Assembly (NCBI GenBank): GCA_037042915.1
Contig: CM073203.1
Coordinates: 2,666,001-2,730,000, forward strand
DNA length: 64,000 nt
Source of the DNA: Auricularia sp. M13
Taxonomy: Eukaryota > Basidiomycota > Agaricomycetes > Auriculariales > Auriculariaceae
Direction of reading: 5' to 3'
The notes beneath the pieces were generated by a model. It was not told the DNA's origin, did no database searches, and saw only the letters and a list, made by a program, of their open reading frames with translations. Position 1 is the stretch's first letter. Every line of letters begins with the position of its first letter. A program made the position numbers and the translations under genes. Of this stretch, positions 1 to 11,839 are shown in pieces.

Positions 1-619
1 CGAACAGGGTCCGAGACAGGGCGAAGGTGCCGAGGTATGCCACACATACACACACCCACCGAGTGCACGGACCGAGAAGGAGGGCACCTCCCGAGTACAC
101 GGGGAGAGCGCCGAGCTGTTGAAGCCACGGGCCGAGGGTCCGAGGATGTAGCCGAGCTTGTACCAGGTGATGATAACCGACCTACTATCCATCCGAGGGG
201 TACCGTACCGACGAGAGGTCCAATAGAGGCGTTTCCGACCCTCCGAGGTTGCCCAGGGTGACCCACTGAGTCCGCCCGAGGTCCAAAGGGGGTTCTGGAG
301 CCTGCCCCGAGCACCACAACGCCCATATCCGACGCATACAGCGAGGGGGGAGCTGCCGAACATTGGTCCGAAGGTGAGAAGCCTCCACCGAGCCGAATTG
401 GGGTATGCACCGAGGTCGTCTCACCCCTAGGTAGGTAGAGAGCGGCGTGCAGATCATATCCCGAGTTGAACAGCCCGAGGTGTATAACTCTGGCCGAGTC
501 TCCGTCCGAGGGTAAACAGTGCGCCGACTGTATGCAGCAGCGACCGAACGCTCGGGCGAAGCGGCGTAAAACCCGCGGGCAAGCGGACAGAGCTTGCGAC
601 GGCCGTGATGACCGCAACA
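1..619 (+). repeat. LTR-a, 3' part only (window edge)
   Basis: Matches positions 4302-4919 of LTR-b almost base for base. It ends with the same ACCGCAACA and is followed by the TAACCCCCC start of the internal region. It is rich in the pentamer CCGAG on this strand. Confidence 0.85.
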
Positions 620-788
620 TAACCCCCCCTTCAAGCCGCGAGCCGAGGGAGCGTCCGAGGGAGGGAGGCGCAAGGCGGGGAGGGCGAAATGACGGGCCGA
701 GGGCGCCGCGGACTGAATGGCCATTCAATTCGCGGTTTGACATAAAGCTTCGGCCTGTCGTTTTGCTTCTTGTCCTCATACCACCACC

Positions 789-2229
789 ATGCCCGCGCCT
801 GACCGCGTTGACCACGTCCGCGACGACCAGCCCAACAGCGGGGCGCCCGCCTGGGTGCCCGTGTTGGGGGACTTTGTCCTTTCTCGCGCCCGGCCCGAGG
901 ATCTGGAGGCCCGTCGTCTCGTGCTCGGCGACGCCGTGAATCGCATCGTCTGCCGCCCTCGTCGACCCTGGCATCCCGTCCGCGCACCGCGACTTTGCCC
1001 GCCACCGTCAGCTCGAGTTCGAGACGGAGCGCCGCCTGCTGCTCGCGCTGCTGCCATCCGCCCGCGTCCTGGCCGATAGTCTGGCCGCGTGCTCGTCGCC
1101 GTCGGATGCCCTGCTTCTGCCGTCTATGACCGTGTCGCCGTCGTCGTCTGACCCGGTCCGACCACTGGCGTTGCGTCTGCCGCCGCTACCTTCTGACGCT
1201 CCGTTCCGCCCGCGCTGCTCGACGTTGAAGGTTCCGCCCGGGCACCCGCTGTATGCTGAGTGCGAGGAGCTTGCGCCGTCACCGTCCGCTGTTGCTCCGA
1301 GGCCGCGCCGTCCTGCACCGGCACCGTCATCGTCGCGACCATCGGGGCCGCCTCCTCCTGCGCGCTCGGCGCCAACGCCTCGTCCGCCGCGCTCGTCGTC
1401 TGCTGTCCGCGCGCCGCCTGCGTCTGCTCCGCCAGCGTCGGCTCTTCTCCACCACCCGCGTAGGCCGAGGACTCCCCCGCCCGGTGTGTACGAGCGCCCG
1501 GCACTGCGTGAGCGGCGTCAGGCGTGGGACAATGCGTTTGCCGACGGCCTGATCGACCGCCACGGGGTCCCGACGTCGGTGAGCACTTCGTTCTGCTGCT
1601 GCTGGTCTCGGGGTATTAACATTCAGCAGCCATGCAGCCGATGCGTGGACCGCGACGACGAGTGCCTTCCGGCGCAGGGGCTGGCGGCGTGCCTCGAGTG
1701 CTCGCGCCGGAAGGTGAAATGCTCGTGGAAGGACCTGCGCGCGCCACTCGGATTCGGGACCAAGACCGGGAAGGGTTCCAAGGCGCCGATGTCGGGCACG
1801 CGTGCGCCGCCGTCTCGTTCCCGCGCCGCGTCCGTCACCTCCCAGGCGCCCGCCTCGTCGTCGTCCCGTGCGTCGAGATCCCGGGCCGCGAAGGAGAGCT
1901 TGCCGGCGCTGCCCATTGAGGCGCTGGGCGAGCTTGGGGTCGCAGCGCCCGCACTGCACCCCAACTTCATGGGCCAGTTTGCGGCGGCGTGGGCGCTGGT
2001 CACTGGGGGTGCGGCCGCGAATGCGCAGCCGTCGGCGCCGGCGCCTTTGCGCTCGGCGATGCGTCGGGGCACTCGCTTCGCAGCGGGTACGGCTACCCGG
2101 TCATCGCGCTCCTCCGTGACACCTGGGGCGGCCTCCTCGCGCGCATCCGCGCCACCTGAGTCGGGTCCGGAGGAGGAGGAGGAGGAGGATGATCTGGAGG
2201 AGGTGGAGGAGGCGATGGACATGGATTAG
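789..2229 (+). pseudogene. Cys-rich, acidic-tailed protein of the LTR element, copy 1 (frameshifted)
   Basis: The best start is the ATG at 789 (MPAPDRVDHVRDDQ). An N-terminal stretch with the pattern VLGDFVLSRARPEDLEAR is followed by a Pro/Ser/Arg-rich linker, then a cysteine block: CCCWSRG, CSRCVDRDDEC, CLECSRRKVKCSW. A basic Ser/Arg region follows, and the tail is a run of Glu/Asp ending EAMDMD. The block CxxCxxxKxxC resembles half of a fungal Zn2Cys6 cluster, or a gag-type zinc knuckle region. One extra base near 952, relative to the other copies, breaks the frame; the rest (1126-2229) is open. Repaired length would be about 480 residues. No protease or polymerase domain follows. The family was not recognised beyond the zinc-binding look; a gag-like or nucleic-acid-binding role is inference. 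Confidence 0.65.
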
Positions 2230-2505
2230 ATGTTTCGGGTCGGCCGTCTTGTATATAGTTTTCTTGTCGCAATGGGCGCGTGTATAGAATATAAATAGTC
2301 TTCTTGAACCTGTGATCGACGTGGGGGTCCGAACAAGCGCCAAACCGAGTGGACTCCTTCCTGTGGGTCCGAGAGTTTGGTTCCAGTCTTCGGCGTGTCC
2401 ATCCTGGCGTGGCATCTTCCGACCCAAGCATCCTGCAGCCGAGTCCAAGGTCCGAGAGAGGTTGGATTCCAGTCCTGTACTGTGTCCTGTCGGTCCGGCT
2501 GCGCC

Positions 2506-3338
2506 TAGGTTCGGACCAAACCGCGCCGGTTCCGGCGCCCTCCTCCGGAGGGGTTTGTGACAAAGTGCCCGAAAACAGGGGGTTTGAATCTTCCATTTTG
2601 CTCTTTATCCCCTACATTTCTCCCTTCGCTATACTGGGGAATATTGTTTGGAAGAAGTTTCTCTATCGATATGTATACTCGGTTTACACAAATACCGAAA
2701 ATGGACGGTTGCAGGGAGGCGGCATCTCGCCGTACAGGAAATTCATCTCAAAACTAAATTAAATTGTAAGAGCTTATTCCCGTACACCTGAGCCTCTATA
2801 AAACTATATTTTGCGTATATAAACCCATAAACAAGTTGCACTTCGTAAGGGAAGCTTGTCTTGGCTGTGTGGAGGAGCATTCCGCGTTGGAGGGATGCCT
2901 TGCGTAACCCAGACCCGTTCGGCATTAGCCGACCCGTCGCTTGTCAGCCACTGGCGAGCACATAACGTCTCTGCTGTAATATCCCCTCACATATCCCTCA
3001 TGAGACATAGACAATACTGTTATTACTTGCCTTAAGAACGTAATTCTGAAGCAAGATTGATTACCTGGCACCGATAATGCCGGCGAAATGGTGGCTGCTT
3101 GAAATCAACACCTCCACTTGCCTGGCTTCGTTTGCTCCAGAATGCTTAGATATAACTATGAATAAATCACCATAAAATAGGTTCGCTTCTCCTCTTTCGA
3201 ATGATATATATATTTGATGGTGAGAAACAAGAGGTTGAGGAGGTAGGATGCAAATTCAGACCCCCTCGTTCGGAGCACAAACGTATAAGCCCCTCCGGAG
3301 GAGGGCGCCGGGCGGAGCCGGCGGCTTAGTTGAGCCTA
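2506..3338. mobile_element. Non-autonomous TIR element with 9-bp target duplication (Mutator-like MITE)
   Basis: Absent from the other two internal regions. The flanking 9-mers GGCTGCGCC (2497-2505 and 3339-3347) are a target duplication, since the empty site in copies 2 and 3 has it once. Ends are TAGGTTCGGACC and, reversed, TAGGCTCAACTA, with imperfect TIRs of roughly 95 bp sharing CGCCCTCCTCCGGAGGGG. The interior is AT-richer and has no convincing gene. A sibling with the same termini and a 9-bp duplication is at 62298-63287. Nine-bp duplications are typical of Mutator-like elements; 8 bp would suggest hAT. Confidence 0.8.
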
Positions 3339-4064
3339 GGCTGCGCCTGCGCACCGACCAGTAAATGATGAGGGAAATAAAGAGCGTGTGAGAATCGCCC
3401 TCGGCGACTGTGATCCGCGCAGCGAACGAAGTTACTGGTCATTGGAGCCTCGGCACGAGCCCGGGACATCGTTAAACGTCGTACGTGTCGTTCAGCCAGC
3501 GGCCGGTGGTTCGTGACGTCCTCGGGACGAGGATATTCATATCTCGGGCGTGGCGGCGCGTGCATCCAGTCCATCCGGATCACGGCCGAGGCCCCATCTG
3601 CCGATGGCGTGCGAGAGGGAGAGGTGTAACAGCTGTGGCTTGAGCGCGCAAGTCCAGACAACCGGGGCGGGGTTTTGGCGTGGGCGAGTGTCTCGGTTTA
3701 CTCGCCGGGGTAGAGGGTGCGAAGGAGGTGCTGCACCAGGGGTCGCCGGGGGGGATCGGGGTATCCCACGCGACCGTGTGGAGAGGCTGTGCCAAGGGCT
3801 TGGTCATGCGCTGCGGCCGATGGGGTGGAGATAGGGCCTTGGCAGCGTACGCCTCGCTTCTCGGTGTGGGTGGCGACTCCGAGGGAGAAGGATGCGGGTG
3901 CCAATGGGCCTCGGCCGTGCACAGCGGCTAGCTGACGGCGAGGCCGGCCTGATGAGGTCGTCGGCGTGACACACGGGCGATAGTAGTCGAAAGGACGCCG
4001 CGGCCGTGTGGGGAAGGAGAAGAGGGATGAGCGTCGGTCGAAAGGGAGTGAAGGTTTGGTCTTA

Positions 4065-4919
4065 TGTCACGGCAGAGCGCTCGTCACTCGCCGAGACCGA
4101 CGCCCAAGAGAGGAGAGAAGGACGAGGAAGAACGGACAAGCGGTACAATTGACCAGACCAAACCTAGGGTACACGCATCTACACCCCACAACCTATATAC
4201 CCATCCCCAAGGTCCACTGATCCGGTCCATGGTGATCCCGGAGCTAAAGGGTCCATCCACCATCGTCTCCCATAGTGCTAGCACTCTACCACACCTCCAG
4301 TCGAACAGGGTCCGAGACAGGGCGAAGGTGCCGAGGTATGCCACACATACACACACCCACCGAGTGCACGGACCGAGAAGGAGGGCACCTCCCGAGTACA
4401 CGGGGAGAGCGCCGAGCTGTTGAAGCCACGGGCCGAGGGTCCGAGGATGTAGCCGAGCTTGTACCAGGTGATGATAACCGACCTACTATCCATCCGAGGG
4501 GTACCGTACCGACGAGAGGTCCAATAGAGGCGTTTCCGACCCTCCGAGGTTGCCCAGGGTGACCCACCGAGTCCGCCCGAGGTCCAAAGGGGTTCTGGAG
4601 CCTGCCCCGAGCACCACAACGCCCATATCCGACGCATACAGCGAGGGGGGAGCTGCCGAACATTGGTCCGAAGGTGAGAAGCCTCCACCGAGCCGAATTG
4701 GGGTATGCACCGAGGTCGTCTCACCCCCTAGGTAGGTAGAGAGCGGCGTGCAGATCATATCCCGAGTTGAACAGCCCGAGGTGTATAACTCTGGCCGAGT
4801 CTCCGTCCGAGGGTAAACAGTGCGCCGACTGTATGCAGCAGCGACCGAACGCTCGGCGAAGCGGCGTAAAACCCGCGGGCAAGCGGACAGAGCTTGCGAC
4901 GGCCGTGATGACCGCAACA
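4065..4919 (+). repeat. LTR-b (855 bp)
   Basis: Begins TGTCACGGCAGAG after the internal-region 3' end and closes with GACCGCAACA. Terminal dinucleotides are TG and CA, and the short ends TGTCACGG and CCGCAACA form an imperfect inverted repeat. Differences from the other LTR copies that I noticed are nearly all single-base indels in homopolymer runs. Confidence 0.85.
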
Positions 4920-5088
4920 TAACCCCCCCTTCAAGCCGCGAGCCGAGGGAGCGTCCGAGGGAGGGAGGCGCAAGGCGGGGAGGGCGAAATGACGGGCCGA
5001 GGGCGCCGCGGACTGAATGGCCATTCAATTCGCGGTTTGACATAAAGCTTCGGCCTGTCGTTTTGCTTCTTGTCCTCATACCACCACC

Positions 5089-6531
5089 ATGCCCGCGCCT
5101 GACCGCGTTGACCACGTCCGCGACGACCAGCCCAACAGCGGGCGCCCGCCTGGGTGCCCGTGTTGGGGGACTTTGTCCTTTCTCGCGCCCGGCCCGAGGA
5201 TCTGGAGGCCCGTGTCGTCGTGCTCGGCGACGCCGTGAATCGCATCGTCGCCGCCCTCGTCGACCCTGGCATCCCGTCCGCGCACCGCGACTTTGCCCGC
5301 CACCGTCAGCTCGAGTTCGAGACGGAGCGCCGCCTGCTGCTCGCGCTGCTGCCATCCGCCCGCGTCCTGGCCGATAGTCTGGCCGCGTGCTCGTCGCCGT
5401 CGGATGCCCTGCTTCTGCCGTCTATGACCGTGTCGCCGTCGTCGTCTGACCCGGTCCGACCACTGGCGTTGCGTCTGCCGCCGCTACCTTCTGACGCTCC
5501 GTTCCGCCCGCGCTGCTCGACGTTGAAGGTTCCGCCCGGGCACCCGCTGTATGCTGAGTGCGAGGAGCTTGCGCCGTCACCGTCCGCTGTTGCTCCGAGG
5601 CCGCGCCGTCCTGCACCGGCACCGTCATCGTCGCGACCATCGGGGCCGCCTCCTCCTGCGCGCTCGGCGCCAACGCCTCGTCCGCCGCGCTCGTCGTCTG
5701 CTGTCCGCGCGCCGCCTGCGTCTGCTCCGCCAGCGTCGGCTCTTCTCCACCACCCGCGTAGGCCGAGGACTCCCCCGCCCGGTGTGTACGAGCGCCCGGC
5801 ACTGCGTGAGCGGCGTCAGGCGTGGGACAATGCGTTTGCCGACGGCCTGATCGACCGCCACGGGGTCCCGACGTCGGTGAGCACTTCGTTCTGCTGCTGC
5901 TGGTCTCGGGGTATTAACATTCAGCAGCCATGCAGCCGATGCGTGGACCGCGACATGACGAGTGCCTTCCGGCGCAGGGGCTGGCGGCGTGCCTCGAGTG
6001 CTCGCGCCGGAAGGTGAAATGCTCGTGGAAGGACCTGCGCGCGCCACTCGGATTCGGGACCAAGACCGGGAAGGGTTCCAAGGCGCCGATGTCGGGCACG
6101 CGTGCGCCGCCGTCTCGTTCCCGCGCCGCGTCCGTCACCTCCCAGGCGCCCGCCTCGTCGTCGTCCCGTGCGTCGAGATCCCGGGCCGCGAAGGAGAGCT
6201 TGCCGGCGCTGCCCATTGAGGCGCTGGGCGAGCTTGGGGTCGCAGCGCCCGCACTGCACCCCAACTTCATGGGCCAGTTTGCGGCGGCGTGGGCGCTGGT
6301 CACTGGGGGTGCGGCCGCGAATGCGCAGCCGTCGGCGCCGGCGCCTTTGCGCTCGGCGATGCGTCGGGGCACTCGCTTCGCAGCGGGTACGGCTACCCGG
6401 TCATCGCGCTCCTCCGTGACACCTGGGGCGGCCTCCTCCCGCGCGCATCCGCGCCACCTGAGTCGGGTCCGGAGGAGGAGGAGGAGGAGGATGATCTGGA
6501 GGAGGTGGAGGAGGCGATGGACATGGATTAG
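5089..6531 (+). pseudogene. Cys-rich acidic-tailed protein of the LTR element, copy 2 (three indels)
   Basis: Same gene as at 789-2229. Relative to the other copies it lacks one G in the run near 5140, has two extra bases near 5955 (inside the cysteine block) and two extra bases near 6440 (before the acidic tail). All are short indels in G/C runs or dinucleotides, so assembly error is as possible as real decay. The middle of the frame is otherwise open. Confidence 0.6.
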
Positions 6532-7527
6532 ATGTTTCGGGTCGGCCGTCTTGTATATAGTTTTCTTGTCGCAATGGGCGCGTGTATAGAATATAAATAG
6601 TCTTCTTGAACCTGTGATCGACGTGGGGGTCCGAACAAGCGCCAAACCGAGTGGACTCCTTCCTGTGGGTCCGAGAGTTTGGTTCCAGTCTTCGGCGTGT
6701 CCATCCTGGCGTGGCATCTTCCGACCCAAGCATCCTGCAGCCGAGTCCAAGGTCCGAGAGAGGTTGGATTCCAGTCCTGTACTGTGTCCTGTCGGTCCGG
6801 CTGCGCCTGCGCACCGACCAGTAAATGATGAGGGAAATAAAGAGCGTGTGAGAATCGCCCTCGGCGACTGTGATCCGCGCAGCGAACGAAGTTACTGGTC
6901 ATTGGAGCCTCGGCACGAGCCCGGGACATCGTTAAACGTCGTACGTGTCGTTCAGCCAGCGGCCGGTGGTTCGTGACGTCCTCGGGACGAGGATATTCAT
7001 ATCTCGGGCGTGGCGGCGCGTGCATCCAGTCCATCCGGATCACGGCCGAGGCCCCATCTGCCGATGGCGTGCGAGAGGGAGAGGTGTAACAGCTGTGGCT
7101 TGAGCGCGCAAGTCCAGACAACCGGGGCGGGGTTTTGGGCGTGGGCGAGTGTCTCGGTTTACTCGCCGGGGTAGAGGGTGCGAAGGAGGTGCTGCACCAG
7201 GGGTCGCCGGGGCGGGATCGGGGTATCCCACGCGACCGTGTGGAGAGGCTGTGCCAAGGGCTTGGTCATGCGCTGCGGCCGATGGGGTGGAGATAGGGCC
7301 TTGGCAGCGTACGCCTCGCTTCTCGGTGTGGGTGGCGACTCCGAGGGAGAAGGATGCGGGTGCCAATGGGCCTCGGCCGGTGCACAGCGGCTAGCTGACG
7401 GCGAGGCCGGCCTGATGAGGTCGTCGGCGTGACACACGGGCGATAGTAGTCGAAAGGACGCCGCGGCCGTGTGGGGAAGGAGAAGAGGGATGAGCGTCGG
7501 TCGAAAGGGAGTGAAGGTTTGGTCTTA

Positions 7528-8382
7528 TGTCACGGCAGAGCGCTCGTCACTCGCCGAGACCGACGCCCAAGAGAGGAGAGAAGGACGAGGAAGAACGGAC
7601 AAGCGGTACAATTGACCAGACCAAACCTAGGGTACACGCATCTACACCCCACAACCTATATACCCATCCCCAAGGTCCACTGATCCGGTCCATGGTGATC
7701 CCGGAGCTAAAGGGTCCATCCACCATCGTCTCCCATAGTGCTAGCACTCTACCACACCTCCAGTCGAACAGGGTCCGAGACAGGGCGAAGGTGCCGAGGT
7801 ATGCCACACATACACACACCCACCGAGTGCACGGACCGAGAAGGAGGGCACCTCCGAGTACACGGGGAGAGCGCCGAGCTGTTGAAGCCACGGGCCGAGG
7901 GTCCGAGGATGTAGCCGAGCTTGTACCAGGTGATGATAACCGACCTACTATCCATCCGAGGGGTACCGTACCGACGAGAGGTCCAATAGAGGCGTTTCCG
8001 ACCCTCCGAGGTTGCCCAGGGTGACCCACCGAGTCCGCCCGAGGTCCAAAGGGGGTTCTGGAGCCTGCCCCGAGCACCACAACGCCCATATCCGACGCAT
8101 ACAGCGAGGGGGGAGCTGCCGAACATTGGTCCGAAGGTGAGAAGCCTCCACCGAGCCGAATTGGGGTATGCACCGAGGTCGTCTCACCCCCTAGGTAGGT
8201 AGAGAGCGGCGTGCAGATCATATCCCGAGTTGAACAGCCCGAGGTGTATAACTCTGGCCGAGTCTCCGTCCGAGGGTAAACAGTGCGCCGACTGTATGCA
8301 GCAGCGACCGAACGCTCGGCGAAGCGGCGTAAAACCCGCGGGCAAGCGGACAGAGCTTGCGACGGCCGTGATGACCGCAACA
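7528..8382 (+). repeat. LTR-c (855 bp)
   Basis: Same ends and content as LTR-b, 3463 bp downstream. It lies between the second and third internal regions. Confidence 0.85.
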
Positions 8383-8551
8383 TAACCCCCCCTTCAAGCC
8401 GCGAGCCGAGGGAGCGTCCGAGGGAGGGAGGCGCAAGGCGGGGAGGGCGAAATGACGGGCCGAGGGCGCCGCGGACTGAATGGCCATTCAATTCGCGGTT
8501 TGACATAAAGCTTCGGCCTGTCGTTTTGCTTCTTGTCCTCATACCACCACC

Positions 8552-9989
8552 ATGCCCGCGCCTGACCGCGTTGACCACGTCCGCGACGACCAGCCCAACA
8601 GCGGGCGCCCGCCTGGGTGCCCGTGTTGGGGACTTTGTCCTTTCTCGCGCCCGGCCCGAGGATCTGGAGGCCCGTGTCGTCGTGCTCGGCGACGCCGTGA
8701 ATCGCATCGTCGCCGCCCTCGTCGACCCTGGCATCCCGTCCGCGCACCGCGACTTTGCCCGCCACCGTCAGCTCGAGTTCGAGACGGAGCGCCGCCTGCT
8801 GCTCGCGCTGCTGCCATCCGCCCGCGTCCTGGCCGATAGTCTGGCCGCGTGCTCGTCGCCGTCGGATGCCCTGCTTCTGCCGTCTATGACCGTGTCGCCG
8901 TCGTCGTCTGACCCGGTCCGACCACTGGCGTTGCGTCTGCCGCCGCTACCTTCTGACGCTCCGTTCCGCCCGCGCTGCTCGACGTTGAAGGTTCCGCCCG
9001 GGCACCCGCTGTATGCTGAGTGCGAGGAGCTTGCGCCGTCACCGTCCGCTGTTGCTCCGAGGCCGCGCCGTCCTGCACCGGCACCGTCATCGTCGCGACC
9101 ATCGGGGCCGCCTCCTCCTGCGCGCTCGGCGCCAACGCCTCGTCCGCCGCGCTCGTCGTCTGCTGTCCGCGCGCCGCCTGCGTCTGCTCCGCCAGCGTCG
9201 GCTCTTCTCCACCACCCGCGTAGGCCGAGGACTCCCCCGCCCGGTGTGTACGAGCGCCCGGCACTGCGTGAGCGGCGTCAGGCGTGGGACAATGCGTTTG
9301 CCGACGGCCTGATCGACCGCCACGGGGTCCCGACGTCGGTGAGCACTTCGTTCTGCTGCTGCTGGTCTCGGGGTATTAACATTCAGCAGCCATGCAGCCG
9401 ATGCGTGGACCGCGACGACGAGTGCCTTCCGGCGCAGGGGCTGGCGGCGTGCCTCGAGTGCTCGCGCCGGAAGGTGAAATGCTCGTGGAAGGACCTGCGC
9501 GCGCCACTCGGATTCGGGACCAAGACCGGGAAGGGTTCCAAGGCGCCGATGTCGGGCACGCGTGCGCCGCCGTCTCGTTCCCGCGCCGCGTCCGTCACCT
9601 CCCAGGCGCCCGCCTCGTCGTCGTCCCGTGCGTCGAGATCCCGGGCCGCGAAGGAGAGCTTGCCGGCGCTGCCCATTGAGGCGCTGGGCGAGCTTGGGGT
9701 CGCAGCGCCCGCACTGCACCCCAACTTCATGGGCCAGTTTGCGGCGGCGTGGGCGCTGGTCACTGGGGGTGCGGCCGCGAATGCGCAGCCGTCGGCGCCG
9801 GCGCCTTTGCGCTCGGCGATGCGTCGGGGCACTCGCTTCGCAGCGGGTACGGCTACCCGGTCATCGCGCTCCTCCGTGACACCTGGGGCGGCCTCCTCGC
9901 GCGCATCCGCGCCACCTGAGTCGGGTCCGGAGGAGGAGGAGGAGGAGGATGATCTGGAGGAGGTGGAGGAGGCGATGGACATGGATTAG
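8552..9989 (+). pseudogene. Cys-rich acidic-tailed protein of the LTR element, copy 3 (N-terminal indels)
   Basis: The ATG at 8552 matches the starts of copies 1 and 2. Two one-base losses in G runs near 8602 and 8628 shift the first 25 or so codons out of the main frame. From there to the stop at 9989 the frame is fully open, with the Pro-rich linker, the cysteine block (CSRCVDRDDEC, CLECSRRKVKC) and the acidic tail. The main frame can be read upstream into LTR-c, but only from a GTG, so I do not take that as the start. This is the least damaged copy. Confidence 0.65.
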
Positions 9990-10985
9990 ATGTTTCGGGT
10001 CGGCCGTCTTGTATATAGTTTTCTTGTCGCAATGGGCGCGTGTATAGAATATAAATAGTCTTCTTGAACCTGTGATCGACGTGGGGGTCCGAACAAGCGC
10101 CAAACCGAGTGGACTCCTTCCTGTGGGTCCGAGAGTTTGGTTCCAGTCTTCGGCGTGTCCATCCTGGCGTGGCATCTTCCGACCCAAGCATCCTGCAGCC
10201 GAGTCCAAGGTCCGAGAGAGGTTGGATTCCAGTCCTGTACTGTGTCCTGTCGGTCCGGCTGCGCCTGCGCACCGACCAGTAAATGATGAGGGAAATAAAG
10301 AGCGTGTGAGAATCGCCCTCGGCGACTGTGATCCGCGCAGCGAACGAAGTTACTGGTCATTGGAGCCTCGGCACGAGCCCGGGACATCGTTAAACGTCGT
10401 ACGTGTCGTTCAGCCAGCGGCCGGTGGTTCGTGACGTCCTCGGGACGAGGATATTCATATCTCGGGCGTGGCGGCGCGTGCATCCAGTCCATCCGGATCA
10501 CGGCCGAGGCCCCATCTGCCGATGGCGTGCGAGAGGGAGAGGTGTAACAGCTGTGGCTTGAGCGCGCAAGTCCAGACAACCGGGGCGGGGTTTTGGGCGT
10601 GGGCGAGTGTCTCGGTTTACTCGCCGGGGTAGAGGGTGCGAAGGAGGTGCTGCACCAGGGGTCGCCGGGGCGGGATCGGGGTATCCCACGCGACCGTGTG
10701 GAGAGGCTGTGCCAAGGGCTTGGTCATGCGCTGCGGCCGATGGGGTGGAGATAGGGCCTTGGCAGCGTACGCCTCGCTTCTCGGTGTGGGTGGCGACTCC
10801 GAGGGAGAAGGATGCGGGTGCCAATGGGCCTCGGCCGGTGCACAGCGGCTAGCTGACGGCGAGGCCGGCCTGATGAGGTCGTCGGCGTGACACACGGGCG
10901 ATAGTAGTCGAAAGGACGCCGCGGCCGTGTGGGGAAGGAGAAGAGGGATGAGCGTCGGTCGAAAGGGAGTGAAGGTTTGGTCTTA

Positions 10986-11839
10986 TGTCACGGCAGAGCG
11001 CTCGTCACTCGCCGAGACCGACGCCCAAGAGAGGAGAGAAGGACGAGGAAGAACGGACAAGCGGTACAATTGACCAGACCAAACCTAGGGTACACGCATC
11101 TACACCCCACAACCTATATACCCATCCCCAAGGTCCACTGATCCGGTCCATGGTGATCCCGGAGCTAAAGGGTCCATCCACCATCGTCTCCCATAGTGCT
11201 AGCACTCTACCACACCTCCAGTCGAACAGGGTCCGAGACAGGGCGAAGGTGCCGAGGTATGCCACACATACACACACCCACCGAGTGCACGGACCGAGAA
11301 GGAGGGCACCTCCCGAGTACACGGGGAGAGCGCCGAGCTGTTGAAGCCACGGGCCGAGGGTCCGAGGATGTAGCCGAGCTTGTACCAGGTGATGATAACC
11401 GACCTACTATCCATCCGAGGGTACCGTACCGACGAGAGGTCCAATAGAGGCGTTTCCGACCCTCCGAGGTTGCCCAGGGTGACCCACCGAGTCCGCCCGA
11501 GGTCCAAAGGGGGTTCTGGAGCCTGCCCCGAGCACCACAACGCCCATATCCGACGCATACAGCGAGGGGGGAGCTGCCGAACATTGGTCCGAAGGTGAGA
11601 AGCCTCCACCGAGCCGAATTGGGGTATGCACCGAGGTCGTCTCACCCCTAGGTAGGTAGAGAGCGGCGTGCAGATCATATCCCGAGTTGAACAGCCCGAG
11701 GTGTATAACTCTGGCCGAGTCTCCGTCCGAGGGTAAACAGTGCGCCGACTGTATGCAGCAGCGACCGAACGCTCGGCGAAGCGGCGTAAAACCCGCGGGC
11801 AAGCGGACAGAGCTTGCGACGGCCGTGATGACCGCAACA
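10986..11839 (+). repeat. LTR-d, right end of the array (854 bp)
   Basis: Full-length LTR ending GACCGCAACA at 11839, after which the sequence switches to open reading frame of the Crinkler/RHS-type gene. The first five bases outside (GCTGG) would be the right copy of a 5-bp target duplication if the left flank has the same. Confidence 0.85.

Larger units (their letters stand above)
1..11839 (+). mobile_element. Head-to-tail array of a non-autonomous LTR retroelement (LTR-int-LTR-int-LTR-int-LTR)
   Basis: A unit of about 3.46 kb repeats with copies starting at equivalent points at 1, 4302, 7765 and 11223. The unit resolves into an LTR of about 855 bp that starts TGTCACGG and ends CCGCAACA (the TG...CA ends of LTRs), and an internal region of about 2.6 kb starting TAACCCCCC. 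Neighbouring internal regions share a single LTR, as expected from recombination between LTRs rather than from independent insertions. The first LTR is cut by the window edge and the first internal region is lengthened by an 833-bp insertion. The right end abuts coding sequence at 11840. No reverse transcriptase, integrase or protease is visible, so mobilisation would need another element. The left target site lies outside the window, so the target duplication cannot be tested. Confidence 0.85.

Noticed and set aside
620-632. TAACCCCCC after each LTR as a telomere-like repeat
   Set aside because: Occurs once per junction without tandem TTAGGG units. It is the internal-region start of the LTR elements.
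8283-8551. 568-residue open frame beginning inside LTR-c
   Set aside because: The frame opens with GTG, not ATG, and the conserved ATG at 8552 in another frame matches the real start in copy 1. The extra 5' codons are LTR read-through caused by the indels.
7547-8734. 395-residue open frame on the minus strand across LTR-c
   Set aside because: GC-rich repeat DNA with few stops. The frame spans the LTR-internal junction, is broken differently in the other copies, and has no motif.
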